Source of the DNA: JBBDIP01 sp050260675
GTDB lineage: Bacteria > Bacillota > Sulfobacillia > Fermentithermobacillales > Fermentithermobacillaceae
DNA: 64,000 nt
Direction: 5' to 3'
Assembly (NCBI GenBank): GCA_050260675.1
Contig: JBLNCN010000005.1
Location: 434,001-498,000, forward strand
In this document: piece by piece, positions 1-8,570 of the stretch
How the letters are laid out: every line of letters begins with the position of its first letter
Position numbering within the stretch: position 1 is the stretch's first letter
The notes under the pieces: generated by a model
Databases searched by the model: none
Told to the model about the DNA's origin: nothing
What the model saw: only the letters and a program-made list of their open reading frames with translations
Program-made: the position numbers and the translations under genes

Positions 1-758
1 AAGGCTTCGCAGGCTAGGTCCTCGGGTGTCGCGCCGTCCTGGATCATGAGGCTGACCGACCCCATCTTGTTCACGTTCTCCGCGACCGCGCAGACAATAT
101 CATCGTCGCTATCCGAATTCAGCCCCGGCATCACTTGCACAAGCACTCCTCCGGCACCCGTGACCCACCCGGCTGCGGCGGACTTGGCCCTTGCGGACCC
201 TCGCTTGGACCCTCGCGGCGTCCCTCCCAGCCTAACCCCGAGCGACACCGCGGAAGGCAGCTGCTCTGATACCGTGTAGTAGTAAGCCAGGTCGACCCCG
301 ATCTCGCCTGACTGGAGCTGGGAACTCCCCGTGTAGAAGTCCTTCAGGCCCACGTCTTTGGTCACGTAGATAAACCCGTCTTTGCCCACGAGGCCGCCCA
401 CGTCCAGTTTCCCTTGAGGGCCGGCCGGCAGGTCTGCCGTCGGATCCCCCATGTATCCTCGCACGCCGATGCCGTCCTGTGAACGGTATGCGTCTGAGAT
501 TATGCCGCCGCAAGGTCCTCCGCCCAAGACCTTGACCGTTACAGACTGGTCCTCTTCCATGGTCGCGGCCATGAGGACCGCGCCGGTCATGACACGGCCC
601 AAGGCCGCTGTAGCGGTCTTGGAGCAGTTGTGGCGCCTGCGCGCCTCCTCAACAAGCATGGTTGACCGGACAGCCAACACGCGAAAGCGACCGTCCAGGG
701 CAACTCCTGACACAACGTAGTCCGACATCTCCTGGACCTGGGGGGTTTTGTGGTCCAT
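1..758 (-). CDS. hslO: Hsp33 redox-regulated chaperone (C-terminal part missing)
   Basis: The frame runs off the left edge, so only the first 252 residues are present. Hsp33 hallmarks are visible: VEEARRRH at residues 36-43, ATAALGR at 49-55, GPCGG at 81-85, GKLDV at 116-120, GEIGVDLAYY at 151-160 and SEQLPSAV at 164-171. Hsp33 is a cytoplasmic holdase that is activated when oxidation releases zinc from a C-terminal four-cysteine site. That site would lie beyond the edge, so redox control cannot be confirmed here. The ATG at 758 was chosen because GGGAGAG lies a few bases upstream. An in-frame ATG at 728 would give the more usual family N terminus. Confidence 0.93.
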   Translation of the reverse strand, partial: MDHKTPQVQEMSDYVVSGVALDGRFRVLAVRSTMLVEEARRRHNCSKTATAALGRVMTGAVLMAATMEEDQSVTVKVLGGGPCGGIISDAYRSQDGIGVRGYMGDPTADLPAGPQGKLDVGGLVGKDGFIYVTKDVGLKDFYTGSSQLQSGEIGVDLAYYYTVSEQLPSAVSLGVRLGGTPRGSKRGSARAKSAAAGWVTGAGGVLVQVMPGLNSDSDDDIVCAVAENVNKMGSVSLMIQDGATPEDLACEA

Positions 759-847
759 CCGGCTCTCTCCCTTCCGTCGCCCTATCGTCCTTGTATCCTG
801 CCCAGAAGATGGCCCCGGGAAATGCCCGGCGGCGCATCCGTGCCAGC

Positions 848-1972
848 CTAAAGACGTTTTTCGTACGTCCGGTACCTCTTGTACAGAACCCCGCCGGCGC
901 CGGTGGCATCCCTGTTCATCGGGCTGTTGCTCTCCAGAATGGTGGACCCCTCGACCCATTTGTAGCCCTTCCTCTTGCAGCCGAGGAACGCCTCGTAGAA
1001 CATGGCGTGGCTCACTGCCCTCTTCTGCCACGGCGGCACCACGAAGAGGACAAAGATGCGGAGCGCGTCTATCTTTCGCCTGTACCAGAGCAACTTAGCC
1101 CAGCCAAACGGAAAGAGCTTCCCGTTCACATGCCTTAGCGCCTGGTTGTAGTCCGGCAGCCCGAGGAGAAACCCGATAGGCTCCCCTTCCTCCGAACGAG
1201 CCAGATAGATGAAGTCGGGATCGGCCACCGGAAGTATCTTCTTTGCCATGAGCCGCATTTCCTCGATGCTCGGCGGTATCATATCGGGCCACTCGGGCAT
1301 AGCTGCGTCCACAACCGCTTTGAGCGACACGAACTCGCTCTCAAGATTCCTCAGGTCTGCCTTATCCACGCGATACTTCCAACGGGACTTCGCGTACTCA
1401 AGGGTCCGCAGGGCTCTCTCAGGAAAACTCTCGGGGACCTCATAGTAATAAGCAAGCCGGTCGTCGCCGTCGCCTTTGTACCCGCATGCTTCCACCAGCG
1501 GCGGGTAGTACTCGGGGTTGTAGGAGTCCATGAGGCACGGTGAGGTGTCAAAACCCTCAATGAGCATGCCTCTGTAGTCATCGCCGTTGTCGGGGGATAC
1601 CGGGCCCCTGCATACTCGGCATCCTCGCTCCCTGAGCCAGTTCTCGCAAGCCTTCTGCAGTGAGGCGGCAACGGATACGTCATCCACGCACTCAAAGAGG
1701 CTGAAGTAACCCCATCCCCTGCCTCTAGCTGCGTTAAGCTCGTTGTCTATGGCCGCCATCACACGTCCGACAACCCGGCCTCCGTCTTCAGCGAGGAACA
1801 TGGCGTGGGGGCCGCACCTGAAAAGGGGATTGTCGTCTCCCGTAAGGATGCCCCAGATCTCCGATTTCAGCGGAGGGATCCAATTCTTATCGCCTTTGTA
1901 GATGCTCCAGGGGAAGTCCACAAATCGACGGATGTCGTCACGATCTGTTATTTCTCTGACAATTGTCGTCAA
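848..1972 (-). CDS. GNAT-fold protein, YghO-like
   Basis: This 374-residue protein has the N-terminal block YKGDKNWIPP (residues 25-34) and the central block GPVSPDNGDDYRGM (123-136). Both recall the large YghO-like group of GNAT-fold proteins, whose substrate is unknown. A CoA-binding region is not sharply defined, so acetyltransferase activity is inference. The start is TTG, with AGGGGC about 8 nt upstream. The gene is divergent from the ABC exporter operon and lies 89 bp upstream of hslO on the same strand. It could be co-transcribed with hslO, but no shared function is evident. Confidence 0.7.
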   Translation of the reverse strand: MTTIVREITDRDDIRRFVDFPWSIYKGDKNWIPPLKSEIWGILTGDDNPLFRCGPHAMFLAEDGGRVVGRVMAAIDNELNAARGRGWGYFSLFECVDDVSVAASLQKACENWLRERGCRVCRGPVSPDNGDDYRGMLIEGFDTSPCLMDSYNPEYYPPLVEACGYKGDGDDRLAYYYEVPESFPERALRTLEYAKSRWKYRVDKADLRNLESEFVSLKAVVDAAMPEWPDMIPPSIEEMRLMAKKILPVADPDFIYLARSEEGEPIGFLLGLPDYNQALRHVNGKLFPFGWAKLLWYRRKIDALRIFVLFVVPPWQKRAVSHAMFYEAFLGCKRKGYKWVEGSTILESNSPMNRDATGAGGVLYKRYRTYEKRL

Positions 1973-2095
1973 AATGACAGCCCCTTCGCGCTCCTAGACG
2001 TTCTATCCCAGTTCAACTGATCCCCCGAAACCTCCTGCTGCCTCCTTGAGCGCCGCACCTGCTTACGCGCTTTGCCGCTCTAAAGCGCTCACCAA

Positions 2096-2125
2096 TTGAC
2101 CTCCGTAACTCATATGTGGTAGAGT
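2096..2125 (+). promoter_or_regulatory. Candidate sigma-A promoter for the ABC exporter operon
   Basis: TTGACC (2096-2101) and TAGAGT (2120-2125) are separated by 18 bp, about 60 bp before the first permease start, in the only intergenic space available to drive the operon. The call rests on pattern alone. Confidence 0.45.
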
Positions 2126-2183
2126 TCACTCCGTTCGTCCTCACGTGTAGGTAGCCGTCGCCAGTTAGCACGGAGGTACTCTT

Positions 2184-2978
2184 ATGCTTCTTGCGCAGGT
2201 GCGGAAGTACTGGGTCCTCGCGTCCAAAGGGTTCTCGCAGAACCTGCAGTATTCCGCGTCGCACCTTATCAACACAGTCGCCAGCGCCATTTTCGGCGTG
2301 ATCTACATCTACCTTTGGAGGAGCGTAACGCCGCCCGAAGGGTTTGGCGAGTACACTCCTTTCCTGATCACGGCCTACATATCGGTAAACCAGACCATCA
2401 TGTGGTTCACCCAGTTCGGCATCAGAGCCCACGTCAAGATCCGGGAAGCCGTAAGGTCGGGCAACATAGCGACGGAGCTCTCCCGGCCCATGGACTTTTT
2501 CGCTTATCGCGTCGCCAGCGAGTACGGGGCCATGGTCTACACCTTTCTATTCCGCGGCATCCCCGTAGGACTCATGCTCTCGATCCTCGGGTTCTACTTG
2601 CCGCAAAAGGCCGTCACCTGGGGCTGGACTCTGGTGTCGCTACTTTTCGGCGCGTACATCGCCATTGTTGAATCGTACATTGTAGGCATCCTCACGTTCT
2701 GGACCACCGAGACGCGGACGACCTGGTGGTTTGTCGCGACGCTAAACCTCACCCTTGGCGGCGGCTCAATGCCTCTCGAGGTCCTGCCGCCCGCGGTGGC
2801 CGCTATCGCCAGATGGTCTCCCTTCGCGTGCCTGACGTACAACCCGGCCAGGATCTTCCTGGAACTTTCCGGGCCTGAGCTTGTGTGGCCGGCTGTGACC
2901 TGGTCGCTCGCGCTCACTCTGGCCGCGCGGGCCCTTACCGCCGTCGCGCGCCGCAAGCTGGAGGTGCAGGGAGGATGA
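2184..2978 (+). CDS. ABC-2 type exporter permease, first subunit
   Basis: The 264-residue protein has about six hydrophobic segments and the family feature of an early amphipathic region followed by VRSGNIATELSRPMD, a motif of the ABC-2 permease pair partnered with COG4586-type ATPases. A GGAGG box lies 7 nt before the ATG. Its stop overlaps the start of the second permease (ATGA), and the ATPase gene follows, so the three genes form one exporter in the cytoplasmic membrane. The substrate cannot be told from sequence. Relatives are annotated as possible multidrug or lipid exporters. Confidence 0.85.
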   Translation: MLLAQVRKYWVLASKGFSQNLQYSASHLINTVASAIFGVIYIYLWRSVTPPEGFGEYTPFLITAYISVNQTIMWFTQFGIRAHVKIREAVRSGNIATELSRPMDFFAYRVASEYGAMVYTFLFRGIPVGLMLSILGFYLPQKAVTWGWTLVSLLFGAYIAIVESYIVGILTFWTTETRTTWWFVATLNLTLGGGSMPLEVLPPAVAAIARWSPFACLTYNPARIFLELSGPELVWPAVTWSLALTLAARALTAVARRKLEVQGG

Positions 2979-3796
2979 GTGGAAGAGGCAAGTCCCGTCT
3001 CCTTTCCGGGATCCGCCTGTACTGGATCCTCATCTCCGCGAGCATCCGTGCGAAGATGCAGTACAAGTTCGATTTTGTGGCATCGGCGCTGGCCCAGATG
3101 TCGGTGGGGCTATACGACTACTTGATCGTGGCGGCCATCTTGTGGAAGTTCCGAACCGTAAACGGGTGGAGCATATACGAGATCGGCCTTCTGTACGCCG
3201 TGGCTAAGGTCGGGTGGGGCCTCTTTCGCGTGGTAGGCGAGGAACTGGACAAGTTCGAAGGGTACATCGTGAGGGGCGATTTCGACTCAGTGCTGGTAAG
3301 GCCGTGGCCGAGCCTGTTTGTGCTTCTTGCCCGGAACATGGACCTGACTCGCTGCGGCTGGATATTCGAAGGCCTTGCTGTGGCCTCCATCTCGGTACCA
3401 CCACTCCTTTCAACAGGCGTGCTGACATCGGGAGAAGTGGGCGCCCTCGCCTTGGCCTCCCTTTGCACCGCGGGCATCTACATGGCCATCGGAATAGCCA
3501 CGGCAAGCGCCGCCTTCAAGATAGTCAGGATTGAGGAACTTCAGGTTTTTGCGGAGAACGCGACTGGGACAGCCGTGCTCTACCCGCTCGAGATCTATCC
3601 GGGGTGGCTCAGGCGGTTCCTGCTCACCGCCATCCCTTTGGCCGTAGGCAACTACGTCCCTGTCAGGTACCTACTGGAGAAGGGCGGAACGGTCTGGAAC
3701 CTGGCTCTGCCCCCGGTAACCGCGATAGCGAGCCTTTTGGTCGCCGGCCTCCTCTGGAGAGCTGGAGAGAAGAGATACCACAGCACCGGGTCCTAG
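2975..3796 (+). CDS. ABC-2 type exporter permease, second subunit
   Basis: This 273-residue multi-spanning protein contains IVRGDFDSVLVRPWP, which matches the cytoplasmic motif of the partner permease and shows that the two are distant paralogues. The start is the ATG at 2975 because it overlaps the upstream stop (ATGA) and has AGGGAGG in front. A longer in-frame extension back to 2885 lies inside the first permease and is rejected. It is expected to form a heterodimer with the upstream permease. Confidence 0.85.
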   Translation: MSGRGKSRLLSGIRLYWILISASIRAKMQYKFDFVASALAQMSVGLYDYLIVAAILWKFRTVNGWSIYEIGLLYAVAKVGWGLFRVVGEELDKFEGYIVRGDFDSVLVRPWPSLFVLLARNMDLTRCGWIFEGLAVASISVPPLLSTGVLTSGEVGALALASLCTAGIYMAIGIATASAAFKIVRIEELQVFAENATGTAVLYPLEIYPGWLRRFLLTAIPLAVGNYVPVRYLLEKGGTVWNLALPPVTAIASLLVAGLLWRAGEKRYHSTGS

Positions 3797-3826
3797 CCGG
3801 GGCACCGTGGAGAGGAGGAACGAAGA

Positions 3827-4879
3827 GTGACGTCAGGCAATGTGCAGTTGGCGGTCGATGCCAAGTCCCTCAGCAAATCGTATTTCGTCCAGGTCCGCAG
3901 GGGAGGCTTTCTGGGCGGACTTCGCACCCTGATTTCCCAGGAGAAACGGGAGGTCAAGGCGGTCAAGGACGTCTCCTTCGCCATCCGTCCGGGTGAATTC
4001 GTAGGCTACATCGGCCCCAACGGCGCAGGCAAGTCGACAACGGTGAAAATGCTGACGGGCATCCTCCATCCAACGTCAGGCAAGGTGCTCGTCGACGGCC
4101 TATCGCCCCAGCACGACAGGCAGAGAGTAGCCCGGGAAATCGGCGTGGTGTTCGGCCAGAGAACCCAGCTGTGGTGGGACCTCCCCACCGTCGACTCTTT
4201 CGAGATCCTTTCGGCCATGTACGACGTCAGTGAAGCAGACTACCGGATATTCCTCAAGGAGTTCGACGACCTTCTGGGCATCGGCGAGTTTCTCGATATG
4301 CCCGTCCGGCGGCTCTCCTTGGGGCAGCGGATGCGGGCTGAACTGGCGGCGGCGCTTATCCATCGCCCCAAGATCCTTTTCCTCGATGAACCCACCATCG
4401 GACTGGACGTCGTGGCCAAGGGCAGGATGAGGGAGTTTCTCGCGAGGCTAAACGCCGATCGCGGCGTCACCATCCTCCTTACCACTCATGACCTCCGGGA
4501 CATCGAGGAACTGTGCGACAGGGTCATGATGATAAACCACGGAAGCCTCCTCTACGACGGCACGCTGGACGCTCTGCGGAGCAAGGCCGGCCTCCCCACG
4601 CTCTTGTCAGTCAAGTACGCCCAGGTCCCGCCGGCATTGGCTGAAGGCAAGTACATCGGACCGGACGGAGCAGTGTTGGGGGCCCCGCACAACGGCGCTT
4701 GGCGCGTGACCGGGGTGAACTCGGATTCGAGGACTGTGGACGTCCACTTCGACCGCAGCCAGACGGCAGCTCCAACTGTAATCGTGGCTATGCAGGCCTT
4801 GGGTGAGATACGGGACGTCTCCATAGCCGAGCCCCCGATTGAGGACATCATCAAGAGGCTTCTGGAGCAGCCGGCGTAA
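3827..4879 (+). CDS. ABC exporter ATP-binding protein
   Basis: Canonical nucleotide-binding features are present in the 350 residues: Walker A GPNGAGKST (63-71), signature LSLGQ (163-167), Walker B ILFLDEPT (183-190) and an H-loop histidine at 221. The signature has LSLGQ in place of LSGGQ, as is common in this exporter subfamily. A long C-terminal extension follows the ATPase core. The start is GTG, preceded by AGAGGAGG, 30 bp after the second permease. It powers the two-permease exporter. The last 29 bp overlap the 3' end of truD tail to tail. Confidence 0.92.
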   Translation: MTSGNVQLAVDAKSLSKSYFVQVRRGGFLGGLRTLISQEKREVKAVKDVSFAIRPGEFVGYIGPNGAGKSTTVKMLTGILHPTSGKVLVDGLSPQHDRQRVAREIGVVFGQRTQLWWDLPTVDSFEILSAMYDVSEADYRIFLKEFDDLLGIGEFLDMPVRRLSLGQRMRAELAAALIHRPKILFLDEPTIGLDVVAKGRMREFLARLNADRGVTILLTTHDLRDIEELCDRVMMINHGSLLYDGTLDALRSKAGLPTLLSVKYAQVPPALAEGKYIGPDGAVLGAPHNGAWRVTGVNSDSRTVDVHFDRSQTAAPTVIVAMQALGEIRDVSIAEPPIEDIIKRLLEQPA

Positions 4880-6233
4880 CCGGACCAGACGGAGCAGTCT
4901 GATCCGCCGGACCCGCAGAGCACGTAAGCGCTTTCAGAAGCATAGTCGCATACGAGCCCCTGGAGAGCGAGAACCGCAAGGTGATCTTGAGCCTTCCACG
5001 GTACAAGTCATCGTGCCCGATCTCATCGGCCTCCAGACCGAAAGGCACTACAACGGCATCCCGGTAGAACGATTTCAGATACGCATTGTGAACGCCCCGG
5101 ATGTTGAGGTCGCCTCGAGATATTCCCCTTGCCGTCAACACCGCATCGATTGCTGCTTCAACCCGCGGATCTGCCGGAAGTATCTTGTGGGCCACCGTCG
5201 GTATTCTCACTCCGCGGAGCGACCCCAGAACCGCAGGGGACTCGTCCCCCACCGGAATCAGGTAGGGCGCCTCCCGTCCCGCTACCGGCACGATCGAGGC
5301 CGCACCCGGCGCCCCGGACAGCTGCTCCCCTGAAACCACGTCAGGCGGCCCAGATGGCTGCCCATCTGAAGCCGCGTCGGGCGGCCCAGATCGCTGCTCA
5401 GCTGAAGCCACGTCGGGCGGCCCTGATGGCTGCCCAGCGCTCGCCCCAAGGAGCTCCCGAAGAGCCTGGTTCCAAATCGATGCCTGGAAAGCTGCGAAGT
5501 ACATGGTCATCTCGGCGCCGGGGATGGCATTTATGGCTGTAAGCAGGTTCTTCTTGTTGCCGCCCTTCATGAGGGTCTCCACGATCCGCCTTTCGGTCAC
5601 TCCGCGACAGAGCGCGTATACCGCGTCCCAGTCTCCCCATAAGGCCGAAATGCTCTGCCTGCGTTCCCTCTCGGCTCTCTTCATAGCGGGATACTCTGCG
5701 GTCATATACAGGCGGAGGGCGCCCTTCAGGTGGCCCCTCACCACCCTCTCGCCGAGCAGCTCGCCGCCGGCGGGCACGCTCCCAAACCTCTGGTCGTCAA
5801 AGTAGTTGGGAAACCCGCTCTCCTTCACCAGCGCCATCCGTTCCCTGATCGATTCCGCCTCTTCCGGGCCTAGGCTCCTCACGGTCACAGTAAACGCATT
5901 GCCGGTCAGGTTTCGAGTGGATACGAAATCGTCGGAGTATCCAACGTGCTGCACCCGGAGGTCATCTCCCGCTACCTCCGGCAACGATTCGCGCAGGCTC
6001 CGCGAGCGAGGCACTGTGAGGTACTGGGTCGCCACCGCGTAGCGGTCCTTTAGGCCCGCATAGCGGATCTCCTCTGCAGGGACGTCGCTTGCCCTGGCTA
6101 TCGCCCCTATGGCGTCGAGAGTGTTCCATCCCCGCTTGTGAAGGAGATAGACGCTGTACTGACCCTGCTGGGACAGTTGCAGGTCAACCTGCTCTCTCAC
6201 CACGAAATCCTCGGGCCTCACCCTAATCTTCAA
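4851..6233 (-). CDS. truD: tRNA pseudouridine(13) synthase TruD with a repeat insert
   Basis: TruD isomerises U13 of tRNA. The catalytic motif AGLKDR (59-64, Asp63) and the conserved NYFDDQRFG (143-151) are intact, and the 460-residue length is above the roughly 340-420 usual for the family. The excess comes from a low-complexity insert at about residues 265-312, four copies of a 12-residue unit, plus a Pro/Ala-rich tail. The start is TTG with GGTGA 5 nt upstream. The 3' end overlaps the convergent ABC ATPase gene by 29 bp, and the variable tail lies exactly there. Confidence 0.92.
   Translation of the reverse strand: MKIRVRPEDFVVREQVDLQLSQQGQYSVYLLHKRGWNTLDAIGAIARASDVPAEEIRYAGLKDRYAVATQYLTVPRSRSLRESLPEVAGDDLRVQHVGYSDDFVSTRNLTGNAFTVTVRSLGPEEAESIRERMALVKESGFPNYFDDQRFGSVPAGGELLGERVVRGHLKGALRLYMTAEYPAMKRAERERRQSISALWGDWDAVYALCRGVTERRIVETLMKGGNKKNLLTAINAIPGAEMTMYFAAFQASIWNQALRELLGASAGQPSGPPDVASAEQRSGPPDAASDGQPSGPPDVVSGEQLSGAPGAASIVPVAGREAPYLIPVGDESPAVLGSLRGVRIPTVAHKILPADPRVEAAIDAVLTARGISRGDLNIRGVHNAYLKSFYRDAVVVPFGLEADEIGHDDLYRGRLKITLRFSLSRGSYATMLLKALTCSAGPADQTAPSGPVTPAAPEAS
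5296..5439 (-). repeat. 36-bp tandem repeat, four copies, inside truD
   Basis: Four consecutive 36-bp units begin at 5296, 5332, 5368 and 5404. They keep the reading frame and encode the 12-residue pattern ASxGQPSGPPDV. Copies 2-4 are the closest to each other and copy 1 (5296-5331) is the most diverged. Confidence 0.9.
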
Positions 6234-6290
6234 AGCGTCACCGCCTCACCGCTGCGTCGCCGCCGCGCCCGCCCCCAAGAGCAGCTACAA

Positions 6291-6329
6291 GGAGCAGCTG
6301 GCGGAGGAGCAGCCAGCGGAGGAGCAGCC
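6291..6329. repeat. 15-bp tandem repeat in the truD upstream region
   Basis: GGAGCAGCYRGCGGA occurs at 6291 and 6306, and a partial third copy starts at 6321. It lies between the divergent starts of truD and the flavoprotein gene. The function is unknown. Confidence 0.7.
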
Positions 6330-6475
6330 CGGCTTCACAGTGATATTACACCAGACCCGTCCCGCGTAAGACAAGGAACGCGCGCGTCAAGTGTAGTAGA
6401 GAACTCTGGAATCGCGATGTGAATCGACTCAAGGCACATGATACGGATGAAACTGCTCTGTAGGAGGATGTTAAA

Positions 6476-8128
6476 ATGCCCAAGGCGGTAGTCATAGGTC
6501 AAGGAGCCGCAGGCCTCAGCGCAGCCCTCATGTTGGCGCGAGAAGGAGTCAGTGTAACGTCCCTATCCAAGGTTAGACCGGGCAACGCCACCTGCACGAT
6601 TTACGCAGGCGGGGGATTTACGCTCCCTCTTGAAGGCATGCCGCCTGAGGAACACCGTCAGATGACCTACGACACAGGCAGGCGGCTCAACGTTCCTGAG
6701 CTGCTCTCTGTGTTCTCGGATGAAGCTCCGTCAATTGTGCCCTTTCTGGAAGAAGCCGGAGTGCCGTTCCGCATGCGGCGCGGCGGCCTCGGGCTTAAGA
6801 GGGACCCGGGATTCCCCCTCCTCGGGGGCAAGGCGCTGACGGACGGCCTCCAGAAAGCATGCGCTCTCCGCAGCGTAGAGTTCCTACACAATCTTGGGGC
6901 AATGAGGCTTATCACCGGCGATCGGGGTGTGAGCGGAGTTGAGTGCCTGGACTTCTCAAGCGGCCAAGTTGTAACCATTGAAGCTGACGCCGTGGTCCTG
7001 GCCACGGGAGGCGGTGGAGCCCTCTATGAGCGGTCGGATAACCCCCAGCGGATCACCGGTGACGGCTTCAGACTGGCGCTGGATGCCGGCTGCCACCTTA
7101 TGGACATGGAGTTCGTGCAGTTCTACCCTATGGGCTTCGACATCCCCGGCGGCGCTCACTGGTTCATCGACCTGGGCGTCATCGACCTCGCCAGGGCGAC
7201 GAGCCCCGACGGCCGCGAGTTCCTTAAGGAGATGCTGGCGAAAGAGGGCATTCACTCAGGACGCGAAGCAAACCTCCTGGCTAGAGACAAGTGCTCCGTC
7301 GCGATAGCGCTGGAAAACGAGAAGGGGCAGTGCCTCCTCCACACCGAGGACATCCCCGAATCAGTGTGGCGCGAGCACTTCGGCGCCATAGCCAGGATGT
7401 TCCCGGCCTCTAATCCTCCCTGGAGCGGGCCCGTCCCGCTGAACCCCATCGAACACTACTTCCCCGGAGGAGTCTGTATCGGCACAGAGGGACAGACCGA
7501 GGTGCCCGGGCTCTTCGCCTGCGGCGAGGTCACCGGAGGAGTCGACGGGGCCAACCGCGTCGGGGGCAACGCGCTCACGAACTGTGTCCTTTTTGGGATG
7601 CGGTCCGCCCGGGCGGCTGCCCGTCACGCGAGAGGCGAGTCGGTGGAGCCTTTCAGCATGAACTGGTCCAACCCCGGCAAAGGTCTCGACGTGTCTGCCG
7701 CGGACCAGAACTCAGCCCAGAGCCCAGCACCGCCTCCGGATATTGAGTTCCGAGTTTCGGCGTCGGAGACGCACCGTTCAGCCTTTGAATGGCTAAAGAC
7801 CTGGAAGAGCGACGGCTCCATCGCTCCGGCGGATCTCAGGAGGCGGCTTAGGGATTTCTCAGGCCGGTACCTCCTCCCTCTTCGGAGGGGTCACCTGCTG
7901 GAGGAATCGAAAGACACCATCGCCGAGTTGGGACTTCTTCTAGACAAGCAGTCGGTAAAGGATTCACGGGACCTCCTCCTGGCCACCGAGAACATCGGCC
8001 TCTGGTACACCGCAGAGGCAGTCTCTCGCGCAGCGCTCCTGAGGGAGGAGTCCCGAGGCGCCCACTACAGGGCTGACTTCCCAAGTGAGGACCCATCGTG
8101 GGAGCGGCACATCTACCTAAGGCTGTAA
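6476..8128 (+). CDS. FAD-dependent oxidoreductase of the SdhA/FrdA/NadB family
   Basis: The 550-residue protein has an N-terminal FAD-binding GQGAAG (8-13), the family segment ACGEVTGGVDGANRVGGNAL, and a C-terminal domain ending in the SdhA/NadB-type block ESRGAHYRADFP. These flavoproteins oxidise or reduce succinate/fumarate-like dicarboxylates or L-aspartate. No iron-sulfur or membrane-anchor subunit and no quinolinate synthase is nearby, so the substrate is undetermined. GGAGG precedes the ATG by 9 nt. The gene is followed by the non-coding element at 8183-8510. Confidence 0.85.
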   Translation: MPKAVVIGQGAAGLSAALMLAREGVSVTSLSKVRPGNATCTIYAGGGFTLPLEGMPPEEHRQMTYDTGRRLNVPELLSVFSDEAPSIVPFLEEAGVPFRMRRGGLGLKRDPGFPLLGGKALTDGLQKACALRSVEFLHNLGAMRLITGDRGVSGVECLDFSSGQVVTIEADAVVLATGGGGALYERSDNPQRITGDGFRLALDAGCHLMDMEFVQFYPMGFDIPGGAHWFIDLGVIDLARATSPDGREFLKEMLAKEGIHSGREANLLARDKCSVAIALENEKGQCLLHTEDIPESVWREHFGAIARMFPASNPPWSGPVPLNPIEHYFPGGVCIGTEGQTEVPGLFACGEVTGGVDGANRVGGNALTNCVLFGMRSARAAARHARGESVEPFSMNWSNPGKGLDVSAADQNSAQSPAPPPDIEFRVSASETHRSAFEWLKTWKSDGSIAPADLRRRLRDFSGRYLLPLRRGHLLEESKDTIAELGLLLDKQSVKDSRDLLLATENIGLWYTAEAVSRAALLREESRGAHYRADFPSEDPSWERHIYLRL

Positions 8129-8182
8129 TCTGCTATCGCCCCGCGGTAGTGAGCGGCTGCCCGGGCAGGGTGGCACCCCATT

Positions 8183-8510
8183 GGTCTCCACAGCGCTGAT
8201 GGCAGAAGCCATTTGTCATGGCGCAAGCCATAGAGGCATCCCATCGGTTGCCCCGAGACCAGTCAAAAAAACTGGGGTCACGACAAGACTGATGCGCGGC
8301 CGGCTAATAGTCGCCCGGCGACTGAAATGTCGAAAAGTGCAGTCACCGCATGACTAGATAATCCGAATGGGTCATCCGATGACCCGATTTTTCGACATGT
8401 AAGGCTTCCCATGACTAATGGAAAAACTGCTATTGGTCATGCGGTGAGATGCGGAATTCCCAAGAGTCACCTGGGAACCTTTGTTTCCGGGACATGCTCC
8501 GCTGGTGACC
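8183..8510. repeat. Phased array of 15-bp palindromes with central dyad (array A)
   Basis: Eleven 15-bp units of the form RGTCAY-NNN-RTGACY are centred at 8190, 8221, 8253, 8283, 8316, 8348, 8377, 8409, 8442, 8472 and 8503, at steps of 29-33 bp (about three helical turns). The best are AGTCGC-CCG-GCGACT (8309-8323) and GGTCAT-CCG-ATGACC (8370-8384). The outer ones keep only one good arm. The train is mirror-symmetric about 8362.5. Inverted boxes TGTCGAAAA (8328-8336) and TTTTCGACA (8389-8397) sit at -30.5 and +30.5. It occupies the space between two convergent genes (8129-8570), which shows no coding potential. It has the appearance of a multi-dimer protein-binding site. Confidence 0.8.
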
Positions 8511-8570
8511 CCTCCGCTCTAGCCGCCCTCTAGTCGGCTTTCGGTGCCTTCTAGTCGCCTACGGATTCGC

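Noticed and set aside
1095..1292. Recurring AGGGGCTGT before the starts at 1972, 42896 and 47272 as a shared regulatory leader
   Set aside because: Most simply explained as a G-rich ribosome-binding site followed by chance similarity. Three short matches are not enough.
8183..8510. CRISPR array
   Set aside because: Units are only 15 bp, imperfect and palindromic, spacers are 14-19 bp, and no cas gene is present. The symmetric layout is also unlike CRISPR.
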